From positions 7,066,501 through 7,130,500 of the forward strand of contig JAFREQ010000030.1 in the NCBI GenBank assembly GCA_025331565.1: a stretch of DNA of 64,000 nt, given 5' to 3'. This document shows, piece after piece, positions 42,505 to 54,200 of this stretch. The stretch is from Holacanthus passer (taxonomy: Eukaryota; Chordata; Actinopteri; Pomacanthidae). The notes beneath the pieces were generated by a model, which saw only the letters and a program-made list of their open reading frames with translations, made no database searches and was not told the DNA's origin. Made by a program: the position numbers and the translations under genes. The number at the start of each line of letters is the position of its first letter. Position 1 is the stretch's first letter.

Positions 42505-44147
42505 GTAATACACAACAAAACCTTTGGCATCTTGTTGAATTTTCATATCGCATTATAAATTACTCTTGTTCCAAATCAAGTTCACATCAAATATTTTCCA
42601 AAATCCATCAAATCATGTTTCATTCTGTTAAAACAGGAACATGAAACTGCAACGTTCCCCACCACACATTCACAACCTTTTTAAACAAGTTGAGGCACCA
42701 GGATATGTCAACTCAGACTTTAGTTTAAGGGCAACTAGTAGTTGTGCTGCCAAATACCTCATCACTTGAAGTCCTCATCTTCTTCATCTTCGTCAAATAT
42801 CATGTGTCAAAGTCGGTCAGACAAGGCCTGTAACATGTCAAAGTCTCCTCCAAACATAACTGAGAAATGTGTTGTTTTGCCTGAATTTGGAGGATACAAT
42901 GTGTATCATTTGCAGCCCTCAGAATTGTCTGAAAAATGTAACATTTTTGGATGAGATTTTATCACCTGTATCCAGCCAAGCAAACATGAAAAAAATGACC
43001 TCCATGAGTAGGTTTAAATCATGGTAAAACCGTCTTAAAGGGATATTAAATGTGTTCTTAATGGCCTTGGTTCTTTGTACATGATTTCCAGCTGGAAGGC
43101 TGTAGCTAAAGCCACACAAAAAGTCACCATTCCCACCGGTGTAAAGAAAGAGCAGTCCTGAGATAGTGCTAGTAGCCTATTATAAGTATGATAAGGAGAA
43201 AAGTAAGATTACATCTAAGCTTATATATCTTTCATATCCAATGAAGAGTAGGTAAGAGCTGTTAACATGACCCTAATCTCTGATAGCATCTTGGACTCAC
43301 TTCCACACAGTGGGGAAATACTACATAGTGGATGTGCTAGTTGTCAATACAGCATTTTTTACACAAACAAATATAATTAGTAAATGATGTGCCTCTTGGT
43401 TTTGGAAGACACTCCTAACACTCCTCATGATATACTAAAGATTACATCTTATATTAAAGCAAATAAACACACAGATAAAGGCACTGCTCATACGTTTGTT
43501 CTCATGGTTTTGGTTTTTGAAAGAATCTGGATCTGGAACCCTCCTCCTGAAAGAGATGCCAGCACACGCCTTCTGACACATGACTGTATAATAGTGTTGG
43601 TTATGGCTATGTATAATCCAAGAGGTAGTTTACCACTTGTGACATCGGCTTTATTGCTCTCAAACAAACTTAAAGTAGGTTAGACCACCTTCAGTTGGAC
43701 TCCTGATGTATACAAATGACAAAAGTAAGCGGACACTGACCTTGTCTGCAGTCTCTTTCCATATGTGTTTTTATATATTCTACTTGTTGTATTAGACCAA
43801 CAGCAGGTTTTCTTTTTGTTTCCATTTCAGTTAATAGTTAATTAATTTATTAATATTTTTTTTATTGGAGATACAAATCAAATCACGCAAACAAAATAAA
43901 CTTCATAAACCTAAATTATTAAAGGGTCGAGTTTTTGTAAAGCAACTTACCACAAAGAAAATTGAGGATGTTTAAAAGCATGAACAGTGAGGCAGATGTA
44001 GGTTTAAAAATGATGGTATGTAACCTGCTTCTTTCTTAGAGTGTACATAGCATGAATTGACTGAGAGTTGCTTTCAAAGTTTCAGAACTGATAAAGATGT
44101 GTTCTGCTTGATTCCCTCCCTCACTCTCGCTCTCTTTCTTTCTGCAG
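42505..44147 (+). other. Intron-like spacer in SRCR locus
   Basis: A 1.6-kb AT-rich stretch. Nothing recognised. Confidence 0.5.
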
Positions 44148-44465
44148 AGGCCGTGAGACTTGTGAGAGGGCACAGCAGATGCTCAGGCGACCTAGAGGTG
44201 AAGTCTGGCCACTCATGGCTTTCAGTGTGTTACTCTTTCTTTGAATCAGAGGCTGCACTCGTTACCTGTAGAGATCTTGACTGTGGGTTTCCATATGCTT
44301 ACTATGGGTGGCTCAGAGATGATTTTCAAAATACAGAACACATCTGGAATCAGGCCTTCAAGTGTGAAGGCAAAGAGAAGCATCTTATGGACTGTCCCTC
44401 CACGACACTCAATACCACAGCAGAGGAATTAAGTGAATGTACCAACACTTACCTGAACTGCACAG
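44148..44465 (+). CDS. SRCR domain exon (group B-like, eight cysteines)
   Basis: Acceptor ctttctgcag and donor GCACAG|gtaata, 318 nt, phase 1-1. It encodes EAVRLVRGHSRCSGDLEVKS, SVCYSFFESEAALVTCRDLD and CEGKEKHLMDCPS, ending LNCTG. The eight Cys fit the group B SRCR pattern. This is the best-preserved SRCR unit at the locus; N-linked sites such as NTT and NCT are present. Confidence 0.85.
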
Positions 44466-44788
44466 GTAATAATCAAGACTCTTTGACAGAGTAGTTACTA
44501 ATTAGAGGTAGTGTTTTCAGTTTTGTTACCAATTTGCATGTCACAGGAATAAAACAATGCAAAATTTGGATAATTAAACATTTTTGTGAAAGCTGTATTG
44601 TTTGATAGTATATTCAAATGCCCATGCAAACTCTCAGTATCTCAAAATAGTCAGAAAGTTCTGAGAAAAACCTTATTTTATATATTTTTTTACTTTATCG
44701 GAGATGTGCAAATTCATTCTTTAAAAAGTTACATATCACACGCAACTGAAAATCTGAATAGTCCCTTAACTCTTTTCTTTCTTTGCAG

Positions 44789-45097
44789 AAGTTCCAGCTC
44801 AACCTTTTATCACTGTGCAAATCCTGCAAGGGCTTGTGTCTGACACTGAGTCAGAGGTTTTCAAGGGCCATCGCTTTGCCATCTCTTGCAAAGTCTATTC
44901 ACCTTACAATATAAGCTCCATCCGCCTAAAATATGGTGTTTACACTGAAGTCATCCAGTCACCTCTTTACAGGGAAGCCATCTTCATCTTTCCAGCTGCA
45001 CAGGATGCTCACCAAGGGACCTATCAATGTGATTACAACTATGATTTCAGTTCTGAAACTTTCTCTAAGCCAATGACTGTCTTTCTCACTGTAAAAG
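44789..45097 (+). CDS. Immunoglobulin-like domain exon
   Basis: Acceptor ctttgcag and donor AAAAG|gtaaac, 309 nt, phase 1-1. It has the Ig hallmarks: FAISCKVYS (first Cys), a central strand set, and DAHQGTYQCDYNY (second Cys in the D-x-G-x-Y-x-C motif). No Trp follows the first Cys, as in some Fc-receptor/A1BG-like Ig domains. Confidence 0.82.
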
Positions 45098-45446
45098 GTA
45101 AACCTGAATTTATCAGCGTAGTAGACGAAGTATCTAGTTGCATTTATTTTGATTTCTTAGTAGGGAGGGGACAAGATAATGTCTACTGTCTGTATGATAT
45201 TTATAGTCAGCACTGGGATCAATACTAAAGCAAGTGAAGCTATGTAAGGACCTGGGATTCCAGGTGAGCATGTCTGAAAAGCAGCTCAATAGAGAGATGT
45301 TTAACTGGGAGACTGTGAAGATTTTACCTCACTGAGGTTTATTTTTTAGTTTTATAGCTGTCGAGCACTCATGACCTTCTGTGCTTTTGACTTGTCATGG
45401 GTATTGATTGATTGTACGTGGCTTGTGACTGATGATTTTATTGCAG

Positions 45447-45744
45447 AGCAGAATTATGTGAGGTTGGTGAATGGAGGCAGCCGCTGTGCTGGTAGACTGG
45501 AGTTGGAGGGAAGAGTGGAGGCCGGTGAGCTGTCTGCACTCCTGGAGTCTGAAGGAGGCAGCTGTGCTGTGCAGACAGCTCAACTGTGGAGATGCTGTTT
45601 CAACCAGCAAAGCGGACAACTCAAATGAACCTCTGCCTGCGTGGCGCTTTTACTCTGATTGTGCAGGCTCTGAACATGCACTGATGAACTGTGGGACAGT
45701 GACGAAGTGGCTTTCCTTTTCCACTACTGAAGTGGTCTGCTCAG
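45447..45744 (+). pseudogene. SRCR domain exon with one-base frame break
   Basis: Acceptor ttattgcag and donor CTCAG|gtgaaa, but 298 nt long, so phase 1-1 fails by one base. The frame begins EQNYVRLVNGGSRCAGRLEL. A good SRCR core then continues one frame over: EEWRPVSCLHSWSLKEAAVL, CRQLNCGDAV and AWRFYSDCAGSEHALMNCGT. Comparison places one extra G in the GGG run at 45,508-45,510. Read without correction it stops at 45,628. Confidence 0.8.
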
Positions 45745-45859
45745 GTGAAAATAGTAGCACACACCGATGTCTAATGAAATAATATTTTTATCAATGCTTT
45801 TTTTGTGAGAAAAGCTGGTACTGGTAACTTTTCACATCGACAGCTACACTAACTTCATA

Positions 45860-46740
45860 TTACATGAATTCAATTCAGTTTTATTTATATAGCACCAAAT
45901 CACAACAGAAGTTATCTGAAAGAACTTTAAATATAGAGCAAGTCTAGACTCTTTATAATGTTCTTTACTGAGACCTAACAATTCCCATCTTGAGCATGTA
46001 CTTGGCAACAGGAGGAGGAGGATAGGAGAAACCTCAAACAGGACCTGGCTCTAGATGGGCAGCCATCTGCCTCGACTGGTTGTGTTAAAAGAAGAGAAAG
46101 AGAGAGAGACAGAGACAGATAGACAGACAGACAGAAAGAGAGAAGATGTCAAGTTAGTGACATGCATTGATGGAGTGAGAATGTATACAGATGGGAGAGA
46201 AGAGAAGAGAGAAGCTCAGTGCATCATGGGAATTCCCCAGCAGCCTAGGCCTATAGGAGCATAACTAAAAGATGGTTCAGTCTCCTCTGGGCCAACTATG
46301 AGCCTAATCAAAGACAAAGGTTCGAAGCCTTCTCTGTGGAGAGGGTGTCTGCCTCCTGAACCCAAACCGGGATCTGGTTCCACTGGAGAGGAGCTTGATA
46401 ACTGAAGACTCTGGTTCCCATTCTGCTTCTGGAGACCGTGGGAACCAAAAGAAACCCTGCATTCTGGCAGCACAGTGTTGTATTTGGGTAATAGGGAAAT
46501 ATGAATCCTTTAAGATATGATGGTGCCTGACCAGGGCTTTGTAGGTGAGGAGAAGGATTTTAAATTCTATTCTGGATTTGACAGGGAGCCAGTGCAGAGA
46601 GGCTAATGTGGGAGAAATATCGTCTCATTTTCTTGTTCATGTGGACACAACATCCTGGATCAGCTGGAGAGTCTTTAGAGGCTTCAGAGAGATAATATTG
46701 AATTGCAATAATCCAGCACATAGGTGAAAAAAGGCAGCCC
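45860..46740 (+). repeat. Dispersed fish repeat, long copy, in SRCR-locus intron
   Basis: Begins 'attcagttttatttatatagcaccaaatcacaac', then 'gaaacctc', 'gatgggcagccatctgcctc' and 'gaaaccctgcattctggc', and later 'ttttaaattctattctgg'. This signature recurs in percomorph genomes. A shorter relative lies at about 54,634-54,750. A GACA/GAGA-type tract is embedded near 46,096-46,142. Confidence 0.65.
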
Positions 46741-47300
46741 TTGAACTTTGTTTTATGTGCAAGTTAAAGGACATATCCTCATTAAAGATAATTCAGAGAT
46801 TCCTTATGGAAGTGCTGGAAGCCATTACACATTATACACAGTAAATTATGTGTCTGATTACCTGATGACTGTGTTTAGATCTACTGTACACTACTACTGT
46901 GTACTTATGTTTGAAGCAAAAATTGCTAAAAAAAAAAAAAAAATACCAGTACTACACATTCTTTAAAATCATTTATACTATAAAAGGGCATTCTGTATTG
47001 GACTGATTTATGAAATATTAGCAATGTATCTGCAAGTTCGAACTCACTTTACTGCAGCAAGAGACAGTGCTGTTAGCTTACAGTCCTGGCCCAAAATGGT
47101 ACCGGCCCACAGGGCTCAGGGAAATCATGCAGTGACATACACTGTTTCATAATCACAACTGATTACATTGCAACTTTTTTAACTCACCAGTTGTGTGAAA
47201 GCTGAGAGATCTTGGGCAGTTAGATAGAAGTATGAGCACTCCTACATTTATAAAGTTAGATTTGCATCCAACTCCAATTTCTCTTTATCTTTGCCTGCAG

Positions 47301-47627
47301 ACATTCTGCCTGGGCCAAAAATCTCTGTTTTCCCCACGAGTGCACTCTCTGACGAACAGCAGGATGTGCTGCTCTTCAAGGGCCGCAGATTCACTGTCAA
47401 ATGCTCTGTGGAGCCACAGTACCCTGGAGGTCACTTCAGCCTCATCTTCACTGGCCTCAACGTGACCCACGTGAGCCACACCCAACCAGCTGCCAACCAC
47501 TCTGCACACTTCACCTATGCTGCTGCAGACAAGACCCACCAAGGGAACTACAGCTGTGTTTATCACAACTTTGTTTTCAATCATAACTTCTCTTCTGAGA
47601 GCCAGAGCCTCTCACTCATTGTTGATG
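47301..47627 (+). CDS. Second immunoglobulin-like domain exon
   Basis: Acceptor tgcctgcag and donor TTGATG|gtagga, 327 nt, phase 1-1. It encodes DILPGPKISVFPTSA, GRRFTVKCSVEPQYPGGHFS and KTHQGNYSCVYHNF, a clear relative of the Ig unit at 44,789. Several N-x-S/T sites (NVT, NHS, NYS, NFS) are present. Confidence 0.82.
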
Positions 47628-47785
47628 GTAGGAAAATGGAATCCTGTACAATTTCGGCATAGATCAGACAGATAGTGTACATAGCATATATTATAAAACA
47701 CAGCAATATAACAATAAATAACTGTTACATATGACTTCCTACTTGCACAAACTTACCTGAGCTTTTCCTGCTGTTTGTTGGCTAG

Positions 47786-48135
47786 AAATTGAAGATGTGA
47801 TGTTGGATGATGGAGTAATCAGAGAAGACGGCCAGACATGTGCTGGCAATCTGATTGTGTGCGCGGAGGATGAGTATAGACTCCTGAGTGCTGAGTCCAC
47901 AGTCTGGGACCTGAAACATGCTTCTCTGGTGTGTAGACAGCTGGGCTGTGGTTCTGCCAATACAACCAAAGAGGCCACTCTTCCCAAAAAGAAAGCTGCG
48001 TGGCGTTTTTTCTCTGACTGTGATGGATCTGAGTCTGCGCTGCTGGACTGTGGAACTGTAGAGCCGTGGTTCTCCTCCTCTGCTGTTGAGGTGGTCTGCA
48101 CAGATGAGATTAACAAGCCTTCAAGGTCTCGTTGA
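47786..48135 (+). CDS. Terminal SRCR domain exon reading through to stop
   Basis: Acceptor tgttggctag, phase 1. It encodes [40 protein letters not shown] and [20 protein letters not shown], ending EVVCTD. Where sister exons splice (TGCTCAG|gt), this one reads TGCACAG|atgag and continues for about ten codons to TGA. The usual Cys before the WxL position is replaced. No membrane anchor follows. Confidence 0.8.
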
Positions 48136-51100
48136 ACAGGGTGGATAAACACTCTGTGAAACAGACCTTTACATTTTTGTTGATCATCATAAGCTTATTT
48201 ATTGCTAAATGTGCATCTTTGACGAGTGAGACATGGCAGCTGCCAATGCTTTTAATCATGGTCCACCTCATTGCATTAATAGTGTATGACACACACACTT
48301 CACAGTAATATCCCAGCTCTTCTTTCCCTCTTTTGTTTTGTTTTGTTTTTTCACTCTTTCTCGTGTTGCTCCTTCCCTCTCTCCTACACCCCTTTAAACC
48401 ACTGTCTGGGAGAGTGTAACTACTGAAACGAGTGTCTCAGGGCCACGGCCCCCTGCCTCACCCCTCGACCGCAGCAGGCTCTGGGTTCATTTGTGTGGAG
48501 ACATATGCTACAAATTGGCCAAAGATCAGTGTGTTTTACAGGCCCTTCTGGATACAGGCCAGAAGTTTCACTGCTGTCTATTGGAAGCCATTCACAACTC
48601 AAAACTCCAGAAATTAGCTGTTGTGTTAGTTTCTCTATGTTAGCTTTGTGACCAATTACTTCACATTTTGTAGCATGTAGCATATTCACACATTTACTGG
48701 TTTACTCCAAGTTTATTTTTCCCAATTCCACATTATCAGTCATAATTTTTATCATTTTGGAAGCAAATGACCCAGCAACTGGCCCACATATTCAACTCAA
48801 AGGTGAAAGGCAACATAAAAAACTCTCCTGTCTTTTTTTGCAACTACTTCAGTGGATGTACTAGATTGAATTAAGGGAACATATTTCTTTATTTTCAGTC
48901 ATTCCGTAAGGATTTATTTTACTTTAAGCTGTATGTGAATTTTAGGAAAGTACTTACAGGTCAGAAACAAATGACAGGAAGTTTGTACATGTTGCCTCAA
49001 GGCCAGATAGTGCAGAAATATGTCATATAAATTCATCGTAATTAGACTGAAGACCAGAAAACCTAAACCCTGTTAAATTACTGGTTTAATGCATCACAGA
49101 CATAACAAAAGACAAAAATCAAAATTCTTGTTATGGATGCTTAAACTCTGCAGTTAAAAAAAAAAAATCTTTTAAGCCTCTCTCTCCCTGGAAAACACCA
49201 CACTGGTTGGAAATTTGGGTTCACAGAGGGGCTAAATTCGAACTATTGCTTATCATCTAAGGGCATTTAAGGACACTCAGGATTTTCCTTTTCCTTCCTT
49301 TTTTTAACACAGGATTTGCAAACACACTAAGGGTTTTTTTTTCTTTGCAACATTTCTCCCCTTTCTTATCATGCTTTCCTGGATTGTAATATGATTGATA
49401 TATTCATGATTAATAATACCAAATGTTTGATTAAGTCTCCCTCACATATTTTACACAACATAAACTTTATGTCTATAAAGCCCTATGCGGCCTTGCTCCA
49501 GAGAACATCTCTGCTTATCCAGTATGAAATATCAGAGGACTTGTTTTCCAAAATGCATCCAGCTTATTTAGATGTTCCTTTGCAAACATTTGCAGAATTT
49601 TGTGTTGAAGATGCAGGAAAGTTTTCTTCTGATGAAGGTCATATTTGTGCAGGTGTTGCTGCACAGTAGAACAGAGCACCACTACTCCAGAGTCTGTTCA
49701 ATTTTCCTAAGGGTCTGTTGCAGTCAAGCAGGGGTTTTGATTTGCACTTCTACCAATCATACATGCAGTTCTAAGAGTTTTCTTGACCTTCTAGACCTCA
49801 ACTTGACCTCCACCATTCCAGCTATCTTTTTCTTAATTACATTACTGAGGATACAGCTACCTGAAAACACTTCGCTATCTTCTTTTTCTGACCTTGATCT
49901 CAATGTGACTTCATGATTAAATGAAGCATAATATAAATGTAAAATAACTCTTTGGGTTCTGTCTCTCCAGGCCATCAGGGGACAGCAGATGAGAAATGAG
50001 AAGATGAAGATGGAATGTTAAAACCTTGAATGGTCCTCTTCCTGGAGACACACAGAGGCACAGCTAGATAGTTATAATCTATATTAGCGTTTTATTATTT
50101 GTATCGAATGTATTGACGCTGGGAAGAAACTGGTGACAGAGGTGATTATTTCCTGGAAGAAATGGGATTCACAGCTATACTCCTCTTTATTGTTGAACTC
50201 TGGACTAACTGTACCTGAAATTTTTACATAACAGTACTAACAATGTAATCCAATCTAAGTTTGGTTAATTATTTCATGCCATGTATTCAGTGGTCTTGGT
50301 CCCAATGTATTTTGTTAAAGCATTTTGAATTTCCTTGTGTTATACGGGCAACCTTACTGAAGTGCTCATATTCTTGATATTCTGCAGTGGTAGGCTACTT
50401 ATAGAAAGACACATTATATTGAGCGGCAGCCCCCGTTTTACTCACTGAGATGGGTTCAGTTTGTGTACCCTTACCTAGCAACATATGCATCGAGCACTCA
50501 ACATTAAAGGCTGCCATGTTTTAATTTCCTTGCCAGGTCAAGACTTCCATTTCAAGTGTAGGCTACTGAATTTAATTCTTGTACCTGACTTTAATGACAC
50601 TTCACTGCCTCCTCTCAATCACCCATCATTCTCCGTTGCACATATTCTGGAAGCTTAAAAAAATATAACATTTTATGTAGTGTATTATTTATTGATCTCT
50701 ACAATGACTGATGACGTCAGTTTGATGGCTAACCTGAAAATTCCCCTCATTGTACAATCATTAAGAAAGAAAATTCAACTGATGCCTAACTTGAAAATTG
50801 ATCAAACATGGACACTAGACATGAGTCTGACAATGTTGTAATAGTGCAATGGTATATGGGTGGAGGACGAGAAGGTGGTGGTGAAGAAAAGTCCACATTT
50901 TTATATAATAGAAATACTTTTTAATTTGAAGGTTCATCACAGGCATAAACGTAAACAAGATATTTAAAAATGCAGATTTCTCATCTCTCTCTCATACACT
51001 CTGTCAGTGTTGACACACACACACACGAGACTAAACACAAAAAAACAAAAGTAACTAGAGATTCTGCTGGATTAAAATTATCCATCACATATTGGATTCA

Positions 51101-51198
51101 CCTCAAGAGCACACATACACGCGCGCGCACGCACGCACGCACACACATACACACAAAGAAAGGTCTGCATCGAGTGGAGAGGGGGTCTGTTGTAACTT
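48136..51198. other. Intergenic spacer between SRCR locus and patl1
   Basis: About 3 kb of AT-rich DNA. It probably includes 3' untranslated sequence of both neighbours; TTTATT at 50,688-50,693 is a candidate - strand poly(A) signal for patl1. No domain, RNA gene or transposase recognised. Confidence 0.5.
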
Positions 51199-51202
51199 CT
51201 AC
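51199..51202 (-). CDS. patl1: Possible patl1 terminal micro-coding exon (completes Gln, TAG stop)
   Basis: Acceptor tttgtccag followed by GTAG. Joined to CTACA at 51464 it reads Leu-Gln-stop. The exon would then be almost entirely 3' UTR. Human PATL1 has a few more residues after LQ (LVQGIR), so this end is slightly shortened. A TTTATT at 51,249-51,254 could instead serve a non-spliced transcript. Confidence 0.5.
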
Positions 51203-54200
51203 CTGGACAAAGCAGAGATCCTGAGAAAGAAAGAACAAACAATTAGTTTTTATTTTCACACTTGTGTTACAGTTACTGTAACAAAGAAAGAACATCCTTA
51301 TTGTCTTACCGGTTTACTCTGGCATGATTCAAATGTAAACTAAATATATAACAAATATCTCAAAGCTGTTTTTAGCACAACAGCTTGTTGTCTTGTGCTG
51401 GCTTGTCCGACCAAAGCAATGCACCAAACCCAACATGTTACTGTGCGTGTTGATGTAACTCACTGTAGCTTGTCCTGCAACAGCTCCAGCCTCTGCCGAT
51501 CGACATAGCGTGACAGGAGGGAAAGCAGGTTGGGTGGGGTGAAGAGGGGAGGAGAGAGGGATGAGGAAGGAATGCTGAGCAACTCCCTCGTCACTGAAAA
51601 CACCAACTCAGTCCTGGTTGAGGAGAGATGGGTCAGTGTGGGTTAATGGGGAACAGTAGAAGGGGAAAAAAGAAAGACATGTTTAAAGAAGTAACGGGAG
51701 TGCAAGTGAGAAAACTCATAGCAGTGTTTTATCAGGAAACAAATTCATTTGGGAATGCATTCTTATAACAAGAGGAAGTAGTTAATATCATCGACAACTG
51801 CTTACCATCGATTATCGTCCATGAGTTGACAGTTGGGATCAGAGCTTTGCATCCTCTCTCCTTCACTCAGGATCAGATACAGCAGTGTTACACCAAACTA
51901 GACAGAAACAGAGAGGTGCGTGTAATGTCTGTCTGGTTCTTCATTGTACTTTGCTTTATTTTTCCAGAATGTTCAGTAATTCAGTGAAAAGAAAGTAAAA
52001 AGACATTTCATTCAAGAAATGTCATCAAAATGTTAGACATAGTAGTAAATTGTGTATTTGTAAGGACTATTGTCAGCTCCATATCATCGGGACAGTGCAT
52101 GTGCTGCTCACTGATGTGTGAATGATTTTTGGACAGTAATGAAGCTCTGTGGTCCAGAAGAATAACAAGCAACTAAGTAATAAGAGCAGTATGTTAGTAA
52201 GTTAGACACTAACTGCCAAATCAAAAGCAGTGGAGGCCAACAAAGCCAGGGAGGCTTGTTGACTGTCGACACAGTCAATTCATTAGTACAGTGTTCTCGT
52301 CATATGTTCAGTTTTGTCTTTTGGGCAGAGGGGCAGAGCTTACACAGTAACCTTGAGTTAACCACGAACATTAACTGCTCCGAGCAGTTTAGAGATGCAG
52401 CGTAAATCGCCATGACAACATGCCTCGAGGAAAAGCCATCCACCTTTCATAGAAAGGGTTAATCAGGAAGTTACCCACGACATCACGAAGGTACTCCTGA
52501 ACTTACCCCAATAAGCCAGATACCTCGCTTTGTAGTACAGGCATCTGCTTTGGTTTCCTCGCCTGTATATTTATGCGTTACTGCTGTATGTAAATGTACT
52601 TGATAGACACGCCCCAAAGTTAGCAATATAGCTACATGTGAAAAAGAAATAGCCTAACTGCAGGAATTTATTTCCTTGGCAATGTTGTGTAACTTTGAAC
52701 AGAAACCAGCACTTAGCTTTCTCAGACAATACACCATTACAAAGCTCTAGCACTCTCTGGTTGACCCTTTGGTTCAGAAGCAGCCATTGTGGTGATGTTC
52801 ATGGTAGGAGAGTGCAGTTAAACTCTGAAGCTATAAACACCAGCAGAGCTGTGAGGTACAGCGCCTGCTCAGGCAATGGTGCTGGCTCAAGCCTGTGGTG
52901 TGAGAAAAATGTGTTGTTTTTTTTTAACATTAAAGCATGTAAACCTATTTCAGAAAACACTCACAACAATAGTATGAACCTGAAAATTAACATGATATGG
53001 CCTTTTTAATGAGCGTGTGTTATATATCGGTGTGCAGGGTTTGTGTGTTTGTTTGTGTGTGTGTGTACCTTGTTGTGCAGCACTGTGGCAAGATGGCCCT
53101 CGCTGCCCTGAAGCTCCTGGAGCAAGTCTGTGAGGGCAGAGCTTGACAATGACTGGATCACTGCAGAAACCGGCTCCACTAACCAGCACAGCACCTGAAC
53201 AAGAGGAGAGAGACGGGGAATGGAAGGCAGCTGCTGGTTAACAGTGTAAGGGCAAAGCTGTGAAGCTTTGAGCATTTCATTGTTTCTTTAACTGACTATT
53301 TCTTGGCGCATGAGAAATTTTTATTAGATGGGAAACTGCAGATCATTTAATTTCTCTAAACTGTAATAAACTGCACGCACTGTTTCCAGTTATGTGACAC
53401 TGAACAGACTAGAGATTAGAACCATGTACTGTACAGATGAATGAATCGGTCTTATTTTTCATGATGCCATTCTGAAATGGTTACCTGGTCCTGCTTGTCC
53501 TTCTTGGCCAGGGTGGGAAGGTTACGGGCAATCGCCATGACAACGGCGGCAGCCTGGGGTGATGGCAGGAAGGGGAGGAGTCTGGAGATCAGTCGCTTGC
53601 CCTTCCTCACCGACATGATCATCACACACTGCTCATCACTCACTCTTAAGAGAAAAGTTAAAAAAAATATTGTGAGCAGAAGGACACATCTTGTGTTTTA
53701 ATCATCTCTTCTCATTATCTCTTACACTGCTGTTCCTACTTAATCTTTCCTACCTGTCATCCCACTCCTTTTCCCGCAGAGAGTTGCACAGCTGCACGGT
53801 GTTGGTTTTATGCTGCTCCAGCAGAGCCTCCCTGTCCTCCTCAGGTGCCTGGACAAAACGTTTCTCAAAGTCTTGAACTTCCAGCAGCAAACTGTACATC
53901 TGGAGGATAGGAGTGGATGAAGGGACGGCAATAAGGATCAAAGAGATGTATTTTGGATCCAGGATTTTTTTCTGCAGTTTGACTGAATATGTGCTGGAGG
54001 GGTGTTAGTCCTACCTTCTCCACAGTGTAGAGGATCTGCCGCCTTTTATTCCACACCTGCTTCTCTCTTTTCTCCTGGAAGTAGACAGAGTCAGGCAAAC
54101 AACAGGACTTCAAAACTGACCAAAAACAATTACTTAAAGGAGCAATGATTACCAAACAGGTACAGAATGAATAAATAAAAAAATATTCAAGAAAGAGCAG

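Larger units (their letters stand above)
42241..48135 (+). pseudogene. Damaged SRCR/Ig alternating-domain receptor gene (probable pseudogene)
   Basis: Six domain-sized exons, 42241-42504, 44148-44465, 44789-45097, 45447-45744, 47301-47627 and 47786-48135, in the order SRCR, SRCR, Ig, SRCR, Ig, SRCR. Intact exons are phase 1-1, the usual arrangement for shuffled extracellular modules, so they would join in one frame. The first SRCR is degenerate, the third SRCR has a one-base frame break, and the last exon reads past a lost splice donor into a stop. No signal peptide or transmembrane helix is seen. Related proteins (CD163/WC1/DMBT1-like SRCR families) are innate immune scavenger receptors. It could still be functional if the breaks are assembly errors and the 5' exons are missing. 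Confidence 0.7.

Noticed and set aside
47786..48135. Transmembrane receptor ending after the last SRCR domain
   Set aside because: The frame reaches TGA ten codons after the domain and no hydrophobic helix is found downstream before patl1.
41018..51198. pcm1, the expected mammalian neighbour of mtus1-fgl1
   Set aside because: No pericentriolar material 1 motif found on either strand; the neighbours here are the SRCR/Ig locus and patl1.
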